Assembly (NCBI GenBank): GCA_021014325.1
Contig: CM037460.1
Coordinates: 16,039,486 to 16,103,485 of the forward strand
From: Plazaster borealis
Lineage: Eukaryota; Echinodermata; Asteroidea; Forcipulatida; Labidiasteridae
Direction of reading: 5' to 3'
Length of the DNA stretch: 64,000 nt
Shown: in pieces, positions 1 to 12,000 of the stretch
Layout: each line of letters starts with the position of its first letter
Numbering within the stretch: position 1 is the stretch's first letter
Notes under the pieces: model-generated
What the model was told of the DNA's origin: nothing
Database searches by the model: none
Seen by the model: only the letters and a program-made list of their open reading frames with translations
Position numbers and translations under genes: made by a program

Positions 1-3000
1 CATTGATGCCGTCCGTCCACATGTCAAACTGGAAAGTAGGACAGGAATCAAAAGTATAAATTAATACCATCGCCATAAAAGCGACGATTTATTTTCCTCT
101 TAAAGGCACTGAACACGTTTGGAAATTGTCAAAGACCAGTGTTCTCACTTGGTGTATCCCAACATATGCATAAAATAACAAGCCTGTGAAAATTTGGGCT
201 CAATTGGTCATCGAAGTTGCAAGAAAATGATGAAAGAAAAAACACCCTTGTTGTACAAATTTGTGTGCTTTCAGATGGGAATAAAAACTTCTTGGAAGAA
301 GTTTTTATTATTTTAGTGAGAAATTACCTCTTTCTCAAAAACTACGTTACTTCAGAGGGAGTTGTTTCCTACAATGTTTTATACTATCAACAACTCTCTG
401 TTGCTTGTTACCAAGTAAGTTTTTATGCTAATATTTGTTTCAAGTCATTACCAAATGTGTACGATACCTATAAAGCTCAAAACAAGATCTCAAAATCTTA
501 AGATGCAAGTCTTAAACAAAACCTTCTTGGGATGTTAGAACTTGTACTGCTCGCAAAAGTCAGCTTTCAAACACGCCAACTGATTCACCAGCTCTGGAAT
601 CTTAAGTTGACAGTCTCTACTGATTGGTCAATTAAGTACTTACTGCTTCCTGATTGGGTGCCACAAAATCTAGATGTTGTTCTGGCGGATGATGTAATAT
701 GGAGAACGCTGATGTCACATTGCCCTGTGAGTGATAAAGTTCAAATGACAAAGGTCAATAAAAAAGGTAAAATGCTCTGTTACAAAATGTTTTATTTCAC
801 AAATAGATACTTGTGGTCAGTTAGGAGAGAAGTCATGGCTTCAGATCAAACTACTGCCAAACTTGTTTGTCTCTGATAGTACAAAAACTCAGACTTAATT
901 ACCCTGATTTGCTTGAGATGAGGACAGTCCCTTCCAACCAAGAGATCTTGAATGTCTGCAACTGGAACTATAAAGATAAAAAAGAATTCATACAACATGA
1001 TTTTTTGTTTTGATGATAGTGAGAAAAGCTCCAGTAGTACTTCTGGTGGTTTATAATTTGCCGAGGCTACTACAGGTTAATACTGCCAATGAGATATCGA
1101 TTGCGACAAGATTAACAATGTGAACTTACGTTTGTTCTGGAGTGACTCAGCAGCAGGTATTGTACTTTCATCTATGTCTCCATGGTGAAGCATCTTGTGA
1201 TTTGGCGACAGCCGGCAATACCAAAACTTATCTAACAAAAAAGGAATGGGAGAAATCAGAAGAGTGTTTAACTCTTGATGATTTATTATTACAAAAAGCT
1301 GGGCAATACTTAAAGGTATTGTACACTTTTGGTAACAGTTCAAAATCAGTGTCCATATTTTGTGTGATTCAACATATGCATGAACAAACAAACCTGTGAA
1401 AGTTTGAGCTTAATTGGTCATCGAGGTCACGAGAAAATAGTGAAAAGAGACCTTATGTGTTTTCTGTTTTTTCAAATTATCGCGCGCGATAAAAACTGTT
1501 GTTTTACTCATTTCTCAGAAACGATAGCATTTTAGGCAGAACTATTTTAAGGAACCCTTTCTACCATTACTTACTTTAAATCATGTAAGTTATGTGTGAA
1601 TCTGTGAATTTGTTTTAATTTATTATCTTACCAATAGTGTACAGGGCCTTTAAACAATATTATTTCTAGTCATGTCCACCCCCCCCTCGCTTCCCGATTG
1701 TTTTGAGCTGTGTGTCCTGTTCCTGATCAGGGCCGAATTTCATAGAGCTGCTTTAAGCACAAAAAGTAGCAGGGCACAACAAAAAATATGCATTCCAGAA
1801 TAAGGTTACCAGTCAAAAAACAATTTCACCTGTATCATCTGTGACTGGTATCCTGCTCATTTTTGGTCTTGGTCTCAAGGCACCAACCTTTTGGTATTAT
1901 CCTGCTGGTCTAAGTCTTAGTTTCAAGACTAAGACCTCAAGGTATCAGTCTTTGCCTTAGTTTCACTCTAATCCTCAATGTCTCAGTCTGGCTTTTGAGT
2001 TTTTAGTATTGGTCTTAGTCTTGAACTCAAGACTCCAACCTCCAGGTTTCAGTCTCTGCCTTGATTTTCACCTAACCCTCAAGGCCTCGTTAGTTTGGCT
2101 GCTGGTCTTAGTCTTGTCCTCAAAACACCTAGCTCCAGTTTCAGTCTCCACCTTGACTTCACTCTGAAATGTGCAAGCCTCAATATCTTCGCCTCAAACC
2201 CTTCAGTCTTGGTCTTAAAGAAGTTGAGAGCTAAATGATCCCCAAATTATTATGCGCCTACCTTTTGCCCTTCCGGATCTGTTGAACTTATTAAACTGTG
2301 TGCCCTTCATTAGATAGTTCAGTCTCTGCTGTTTAATCAGGTCCATGATGACCGGCTTGATCTCTTCACGCAATTCCCTGCAAAGTTTAAAAGCCATCAT
2401 AATGACATAAGTATAGTCTCCCAAACTCCAAAACCTACTCAGCGGCAGTAGAGTACATAGCAAGACAAGCTCTCAAAGAACAAAAATCTACACAGCAAAG
2501 TAGATATACACTTAGTGTTACCGCAAGCCAAATATACATCAACATTAGTTGTGTTGTTTTGAAGCAAACAGCAAGACAAAAAGCATGATTTCGGGAGTAA
2601 GTAGATTAAACTGCTTAAAGTGCACAAAGATGATGTGCGTGTGCTAACAAAGCAAATTTTACTCCAAAAATAACATCACAATATTGATGGTGTTCTTTGG
2701 AAGAGGTTGATTGTAATTAACTATTCAACTTACACAACAGGAGTGGCCTGTGAGTTCCACTCTTCCTTATCGGAGCGTTCTTGCTGTCGGAGCTTCAGAA
2801 TCTGAGTGTAATTGAGTTGAGACAGCTTGGTCCAGAACTGATCCATGGACGGTGAACGACTGTTCAAAGCTCGCTCTATCTGATCCTTCACAACGCTCAT
2901 CACCTTAAGAGAGAAAGAGGGAGAGAAAAGAGGTTAACACAGAAAATAATAACTAAATTCCCTTTGTGGCGTGTCGTGGCCGAACGGATAAGAGCACCGG

Positions 3001-6000
3001 ACTCAAGCGCTGGTGTTTCTGTTCAGCAGAGTGTGGGTTCGAGTCCCAGTCGTGACACTTGTGTCCTTCAGCAAGACACTTAACCATTATTGCTTCGTCC
3101 TTCGAATGGGATGTAAAACTGTTGGTCCTGTGTGTTGTGTAATGCAGGTAAAAGAACCCAGTGCACTTATCGTAAAGAGAAGGGGTTCGCCCCGGTGTTC
3201 CTGGTCTGATCGGCAGCATATATTGTGCCACAGCACCTTGTAAGCTATAAATGAATAGGCCTCATACTTCAAACGTGGCTCCACAGGAAACAATTTGTAG
3301 CCAGACAATGGTGCGCTTAGAACCATCTGTATTAATCGCCTAATAAATGTTGTGTATTATTATTATTATTATGTTTTCACAAGATTATCTGAATCGATTG
3401 GACTCCTTGGACGTGAAACATAGTTTGTTTGGCTGAGTGAAACTAAGCTCATTAGAATCTGTAAGAGCACACACCAACTCTACACCCAAACCTGGGCCCA
3501 ATTTCAAGGCTCTGCTTGCCGTAAGCAAAGAATCGGCGCTTACGGAAGCAGGAATTTCAGCACTTACGTCAAGCGTATTTCACGGGTTAGCAGGGAATTT
3601 TTGCTTGTGCGCGTGCGTACTTCACGTTACTAGGCATTCTTCGCTTTCACAGCTAGCGCAGAAATTCGGTGCTTGCACAGTAAGCCGAGAATGGAGATCG
3701 TAAGCGCAGAATTCTGCGGTAACCAGAGCCATGAAATTGGGCCCTGATGTCTTCAGAAAAAAAGTGCCTGACCTCCAGACAATCGTTTATTTGTTGAAAA
3801 AAAGAAGAACCCCCCCCCAAAAAAACCCTCATGAAACTGCCTGGTACAGAAAACTTTGCAGAGTGTCTTTCAGTTTTCTACGGCACTAAAAAGAATGACG
3901 TAGAAATCAAAAAGTAGAAATCAGCTGAAAAGTTTCATGCTTAGCCTGCATAGCTCGCACACCCTGTGCATCAAAGTCAAGCAAATCCTGCTGTTGGAGT
4001 TAAGGTGTTTTTAAGCAGTAAATATTTAAAGGCATCTGCATCTGTTGAATACAGAGCAAACCCCTTTAAGAGGTTATCCTGCGGGCAGCATTGCTTATTT
4101 ATGGAGAGTCCCCCTTTTGAGGTACAAAATATTGCTGTGTTTCAATTGGTTCTTAAATGAGTAGATTTTTGGCAAGCTTCTAAGTGTTCAGATTCATTTT
4201 ATTTCATTTACTTGTTTTGGTTGTGAAGCCAAGGATTCTCAGAAAAGTGCACTTTATTACTATACTGGCCATGAACCCCATGGAGAGAAGACAAGGAAGG
4301 AAGTTTCAGTTTTAGATGTGGGAGGAAAACCCCCTGAGAATTATTCCAGGGAAAACCCACACAGTCAGGTAGGGACTGAAAACCCAATCCACTTAGTGCT
4401 CCCGGCGGGATTCAAACCTGAATCCTAGAGGTGGAAGGCGAGGAAAGAAACCACTAAGCCAAGCCGACCGCCCCACTGTGCAAGTGTTCTTGGCAGATAG
4501 GAGTATTTATAACAGTCCTCGCTGGGTAACGGGTACTTGAATGAGAGAGCTTCATGGTTACCTGAAAATGTCCACCTAGTTCATATTTTGCAAAAAATAG
4601 TTAATGGCCTGACGTTTCGACCCTAGCAGAGTCTTTCTCGATCATCTGATTTAGCCTTCGAGAAAGACTCTGCTAGGGCCGAAACGTCAGGCCATTAACT
4701 ATTTTTTGCATTTATACCATAGGTCCTTTTGGTCGGTAAGCAGTTTGCAACAGCTAATTCTATTTTAGTTCATGTTTTAAATACACAAAATACTACTCAT
4801 CACCACATCAAGCTACCAAGAGTTGTAAGCTAGTTTTAACGGCTACCTTGGGAAAGTCTTGAAGCTCAGCTCTCATCTCTTTCCACGTCTTATTGAAGAG
4901 ACGGATACACTGACAGAAGAACTCCTTGAAGGAGTTATCACAGGAGAAGAACATCGGGTAGTACTCTTGCCCCGTCTCCGTAGCTGTCAGGGAGGAAAAA
5001 GTACCGATGATCAGCAGTGCAAATCCGAAGCTCTCGAGAGATTCTTATAAAAATTGGTTCTGTAAACTGTTTGGCTTTATATTTAAACAAATTATAGAAT
5101 TGGTTTGTTTCATTAATAGTCAAAACTTTAAAATGTATCAATCTAACACTCTAGCTTGTGATTTTAAAATCACACGAGGGTGGCATGAACAACCATCAGA
5201 AATAACTTTTTAAAAAAACTTACGAGCTTCGCCGACTTTCAAAATCTCACACAGCATTTTCGTGAGTGCGATGCTGGTTCTGGCAAACGGACACTCGTGC
5301 TCGTCTGCTCGGCAAGAATTCTCAAGTACAACCTGTACATGTTTCATAATAGAGCATAAAAAAAAGAATTTTTCAACGCACACAAATATTGCTGAAAAGC
5401 ACACGGACAAGGTATGCAATTGTCAATAACCAGTATCCACACTGTTCTAGACCAAACATATCGTCGTCGTTTTTACGAAGTGACAAATGTGTCCAAAATC
5501 ATAAAATTTAGCACATCGTTTTTAGGGTAAATTATTGATGTATGCAATGCTGTTAACATTTTCACAAAGTTTCAGGACCTAATACGTAATATTATCATAA
5601 TTACACTAATTAGAATAACCGACGAATAATATATTTTTCATGTTTTGTTTTTACGAAGTGACAAATCAAAATTGGCCACCGAAGTCCATTGAACTACGTA
5701 GCGTGGGCACGGTGCCAAAATAGGCGTGGTTTAACGTTTGGGTATTTACGAAGTGACAAAACATTTCATTATGGTTTTTACGAAGTGACAAACCTAAATA
5801 CGCATTGGTTTGTACACAGCGCTCTGCGTGAAGGTCTGTTTTAAGGGTTTTACGAAGTGGCAAATGTGTTTAGGAATTAATTACTCATCAAAACAGTCGC
5901 AGAATTGAAAAATGCTGACAGTTCTGAATGACTGAAGTACTCAGCTTTATTTTGATAGTAAACTTTCAAAGAACAAATAGTAAGTAGTGTCCCAAACAAT

Positions 6001-9000
6001 AGTTTGAAAAATAGTTCAACTTCAAATGCGATTTTCTAAAAACCTGTATTTTTGGCTGCGGGACTAAATTGCTGCTTCGTGAAAACAGCGACGATATGTA
6101 TGAATAATCAGCCATAAGAGTCGCAAGAAAATGGTGAAAAACCCTACAGTTGTTCTCACTGTTTTCAAACATTTGATTTCAGACTCCCAGGATCAAAACT
6201 AATTGTTGTAAGCCCGGTTCATACTTCCTGCGAATGCAAAGCGAATTTGATGTGAATTTGACGTCACAACTCTGTTTTCGCTGCGAATAATTGCAAAAGT
6301 TGAGCACGGCTCAACTCTTGCAAATTATTTGTTGCAAATTTGTGACGTTAATATTCGCTCCACATTCGCATTCGCAGGAAGTATGAACCGGGCTTTACTC
6401 ATTTCCCCAAAACTACAGCTTTTCAGACGAAATTATATCAAGGGAAGTTTTCCACCATGAAAATCTATATACCATGCTATTTCATGTGTAAATCTGTGAA
6501 CAACTATATTTTCAATCTAACCAATGTTGTGCACACCCTTTTTATTATTATTAACATCACAAGGCCGGACGGCCACTTCAAGGTGAGGGCTACACTTAAC
6601 TAATCAGGGGCACATTGCTACCTACTCCTGGGGCTGAAATAGGGTTACCCCCTTCACAGTCCTTAAGGATGTAGGCATGGGTATCATCCACTAGGAGCCT
6701 GGCTGGTAGAGCAGAATGCACTACCTTCCCAACTTTTTACGAAGCAATTATGGTTAAGTGCCTTGCTCAAGGGAACCGGGATTCGAACCCAAACTCTGCT
6801 GCTGACAATACCAGAGCTTGGGTCCGGTGAACTAGACCGCTCGGCCACAACACGCCACCAAATTTTTCACAAAATTTGTGTCACTGCTTCACTGAAACTT
6901 CAATTAGGGAATCACTGTACCATGACCTTTACAATGGTGATACAATGCCAGCATAAAAGGTAACAGATAAATGCCTGAGGTGTTCCAACTCTACCTTAGT
7001 GTAGTTGTCGTTGTGTGTCGTGGCAAAGAAGTACATACAATCCAGTGCGAGAATGCCGGGCGGTACAATCATGAAGTCCATGGTAGGATTCGAGGTGTTC
7101 TGCAAGAGATAATAAAAACAATATTATTTGTTTATGCCAAGAAGGCCCTCAAAGTGCTGTAAAACATCATTAACCCTTTAAAGGCACTGTACACGTTTGG
7201 TAATTACTCAAAATATATATTAGCATAAAAACTTACTTGGTAACAAGCAACAGAGAGCTGTTGATAGTATAAGACATTGTAGGAAACGACTCCCTCAGAA
7301 GTAACGTAGTTTTTGAGAAAGAGGTAATTTCTCACTAAAATAACAAAATCTTCTTGCAAGAAGTTTTTATTCCTATCTGAAAGCACACAAATTTTCTTGC
7401 AACTTCGATGACCAATTGAGCCCAAATTTTCACAGGCTTGTTATTTTATGCATATGTTGGGATACACAAAGTGAGAACACTAGTCTTTGACAATTATGAT
7501 GTTAAAATATAGAATTTGTACTGCCTCTAGCTACCGGGCATTCTCGGTGGTCTAGTGGTAAGACATCTGCTTTAGAATGACAAAGGTTGTGGGTTCGAAT
7601 CCCATCCAAGTAATATGCCTGTGGATTTTTCTTTTTTCACAGGACTCAGGAAAGTACTGAGTATGCAGTGCTTTTACACAAATCGGTGTATTTGAGTAAA
7701 ACCAAATAATGTTAATAACCCTGTTCATCGGACCCTAAGCATTGCTGAAACCATGTCGAGGCCTTTGGAGTATGCAGCACCGGCAGCCAAATGGGGGCAC
7801 AGGTTGCAAATCATTCACATCAACAATCTTAACACTCAAAGATATCCATGTACTCCTGGGTGATGAGAAGCATTAATGGTCAAGTGTCTCTTGCTCAAGG
7901 GCACAAGTGTCACAACCGGGATTCGAACCCACACTCCAATGAATCAACCACCAGAATATGAGTTCGATACACTGGAATACTTGGTCACGACACTAAAATA
8001 TATAAATTATTTACGATAATAGAATGTTAACAATTAGGAAAATAAAACCTCCAGTAAAGTCTTACATGCCTATTGGTAGTAAGCCTCTATATCAATGCAC
8101 TGCTTACCCTTGGCAAAAAGCAACTCTTTCAAAAGTATAGAATCCATGATTGTTGACATACCAGGGCCCAAATTTCATGGCTCTGGTTACTGCAGAATTA
8201 TGCGCTTACGATCTCCAGTCTTCGCTTACTGTGCAAGCGCCGAATTTCTGCGCTAGCTGTGTAAGCAAAGAATGCCTAGTAATGTGGAGTACGCACACGC
8301 ACAAGCAAAAATTCCCTGCTAACCCAGGAAATACGCTTGACGTAAGCGCAGAATTCCCTGCTTCCATAAGCGCTGATTCTTTGCTTACGGCAAGCAGAGC
8401 CATGAAATTGGGCCCCGGTAAGCAAGGAAGTTTTGCATAAAGGTATTATACAGGATTGGTGGAGCTGACAAAATAGTCACAGACAGTGTTCATGTTTTGT
8501 GTGATTAAACCTATATATGAAATAACAAACCTGTGTGAGTTTGGGCTTAATCAGTTGTTTGAGTCGGGAGAAAATGTGTGGAAAAAAACATGAAAAATGT
8601 TCAGCAAGTAAACACATTGACCTTAATTTTGGTTGTAACAACCGGAATCAGCTGTTGCATTTCTTTGTAGGTTTTCACATACAATTTTCTCAAATATGAC
8701 TTCAGTTCAGAGGGAAGTATTTCACAGAAAAAAATGGTTCTCCTATGAACTTCATAATCATTAAGGTTTCAGATTAAAATTGAACAATTATGTTTTTTAT
8801 CCTTACCAATCCTGTATAATACCTTTAAAGGCACTGAACACGTTTGGTAATTGTCAAAGACCAGTGTTCTCACTTGGTGTACCCAACTTATGCATAAAAT
8901 AACAAGCCTGTGAAAATTTGGGCTCAATTGGTCATCGAAGTTGCAAGAAAATGATGAAAGAAAAAACACCCTTTTTGTACAAATTTGTGTGCTTTCAGAT

Positions 9001-12000
9001 AGGAATAAAAAATTCTTGCAAGAAGTTTTTATTATTTTAGTGAGAAATATACCTCTTTCTCAAAAACTACGTTACTTCAGAGGGAGTCGTTTCCTACAAT
9101 GTTTTATACTATCAACAGCTCTCCATTGCTTGTTACCAAGTAAGTTTTTATTCTAATATTTGTTTTGAGTCATTACCAAACGTGTACAATACCTTTAATA
9201 AACTATGCGTTATCTGCCAATAAAGCTAGTGCAGAAACTTGTTCCAGTCCCCCTCTTTAACCCTTACAGTGCCGGCCTCATTTTGGTAATTCTGTATCCA
9301 CAGGTCGGCCATTTCTTTAGAACGTATGGGAACGTTGGCGGCCTGTGGATGGATATGACGTTCCAGAACGTCGGAGGCACTCGTAGGGTAGAGGTAAGGT
9401 AGCCTGGACACCTGACGTCACACTTCGAGGCTTGTGAATAAAGTGTATTACTCATTGCGGATAAAAACAGGGACCAGTCTAAAGTCAGTCTGGACGTATG
9501 AGAACGTTGGCGGCCTGTGGATTGATATTCCGCGGGACGTTTCAGAACGTCGGCGGCGCTCGAAGGGTTAAAAAACAATGACATTAATTGAAAGGACTCA
9601 CCGTGAAGCCCAGTTTCTTGTAGTCATTAGTTGCCGACATGGATGGTTTCCTGATGTCGCCGTGGGAACCGAAGGCAATCGTTCTAAGGTCAATGATGTT
9701 CTCTCTGTGTTTCTGGTGAAAGAAAAAATAGATCAAGATTTGCATGGTGGGAAAGTCCCGTTGCTCTGAATGAAAAAGCTACAGTTTAAATTTGTTCAGA
9801 GCCACATGAACTTTAAACAGAGATGCCAATGTGGTAACGAAAAAAACCCTGAAAATTATTTTGTTTGCAACAGCTATTCTATTTCATCAAAATTATTTTT
9901 CCTTAGACAAAAGCAGAAAGCCACTGAATGAATGTCGCGAGTGGTAACCATTTTGACAAATTATCGCAGAGCAATCATCGCAGAGATGCCAACATTGAAT
10001 TCCCAAAAAGAGTAGCACCGCCGAGCACTTAAGTTCTAGTCAGGCATACAACTCTACGAGCCGTAAAAAGAGGAAAATTACGACATTTACGATATAAACT
10101 AATATTTTCAGCGAAAATCGCTTATTGTGAAGCGGACTTGCTTTTGAGGCCAAACAATTATAGCTTTATTCAGGCTTGATTTAAAAAAAAAAAATTTAAA
10201 AAAAATCCAGAAAAGTGGCATCTCTGTTTAAACAAGGGTGGGAATGCATGAGAATGAAAGATTCAGAAAATTTGATATTAATGTCCTCTTGGTCTGGAGA
10301 TGAAGCTCCCTGAAGAAAAAAAATATGGATGTTACATTTCAGAGATTTATAGCTCTTTACATCACCACTTATAGAAATCTACAGGTTTGATAAATGTTAA
10401 CATCAAAAAACATCTAATGACTTCACATGTCAAATATATGGGTCTGTACATTTTGGTAAAGGGAATTTTTAAAGTTTGTTTCTGAATTTCCCTGGGCCCA
10501 ATTTCACAGAGCTGCTTAAGCACAAAAAGTAGCTAAGCACAACATAATTATGCTTACCAGAATAAGGTTACCAGCTAAAATACCATGTCACATGTACAAT
10601 ATGTGACTGGTATCCTGCTTGTTTTTGCTTAGCAGAATATTAATAAGCATCATTCTCTGCTTAAGCAGCTCTATGAAATTGGGCCCTGATATTCAATCGA
10701 AAAGGCATTGAGTTTGACAAACGAAAAATCCCTGTGTGGAATGTTCAGACCCATTTATTGCTGACATCAGATGACATCATGTTTCAAATTTCGCTCTGAA
10801 AAAGTACAAAATAAAATGATATTTTACACCGTTTTCAACTTGAGGTTAGAGACTTTTTCCCCCACTTACATAAGGGCTTTATCTATTGGAAAATAAGTGC
10901 ATCACAAAACTGAATTTGACGTTAGAGCTCCTCTTTAACTAATTAACTTGTTGCCGTGTCTGCTGTTTATTCAATTTACCTCATTGTTGGGGTCAATCTT
11001 AGTGTTCATCTTCTTCTCCAGAAGGTTAAAGGTCAACTGCTGGAAGACGTACAGCTGGTGCTGCATCTCCGTCCCTATATTCTGAGATCGGACAACTTTC
11101 TGAGAAAGCAAGAAAACAAAGATATCAGTGAAAAAGAAAAGAAAAGTAAACGAATGTCTCCATTGGCTTCCTATTCATGATCGCATTATCTTTAAGATTC
11201 TCCTCCTAACATTTCAATGCTGTCATGGAAGTGGTCCAATTTACTTGAAAGATCTGCTCACCGCATACATGCCTGCAAGAAACCTCCGTTCAGCAAACAA
11301 AGACGCCCTTGTTATTCCAACTATTGCCACCAAAACATATGGTGAACGTAGTTTTCAGTTTGCTGGACCTCATTTACGGAACGATCTCCCTCTTCACATC
11401 AAAAACAAGCTACCACCATCTCACATTTCAAGACTCTTCTCAAAACATTTCTGTTCAATTCATCGTATATGTAATTTTCTTTTTGTTCCGCTGAGCGCTT
11501 AGAGACTTTCTTCTGAAGGTGTTAGGCGCTGTATAAATACAGTTGTTATTATTATTATTAATAACACATGGCAATGAATGACAATGAATTTGTAGGATTG
11601 GAAACTTTGCATGGTGGGTAGGACAATCAACTGAGGTTTGCGGTGACATCATGTACATACACCTCTTCATGAGTTGTGGTGGTTCTTCTCAAATAACACA
11701 TGACAACTCATAAAGAGATTGATGTACATGGTGTCACCGCAAACCTCAATTGTCAGTGTATTTATGAATCAAAGACAACTAATACCTATTTAAAATACAA
11801 AAATTACTGAAATGGGTGAACAAAAAAGAGCAAACCAATATGAGGGCATTTTCAGAAGCCATAATGATATTGAAGTTAGGGTCATACTTTGGTATGACCT
11901 GGAAAACGAATTGTGTGATTCCTATCTGAAAGATGGTAATGGTAGTATGCATCCTGCAAAATTATTTCGTCTGAAATGCCCCCTGTTGATTAGAAATCAA

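Noticed and set aside
217..501. Recurring open frame beginning MQENDERKN (also near 8941, 12995, 26041)
   Set aside because: It is the same stretch of the family A MITE each time, broken at different places in different copies, with no codon-level conservation.
532..876. 114-codon plus-strand frame
   Set aside because: It is antisense to ELMO exon 644-724, whose splice sites and protein match explain the sequence.
2968..3060. tRNA-Leu gene
   Set aside because: The head continues into a SINE body with an ATT tail and has several relatives in the window.
7538..7612. tRNA gene with GGTTCGAATCCCA B box
   Set aside because: The anticodon arm does not fold properly and the tail is shared with another SINE copy at 46900.
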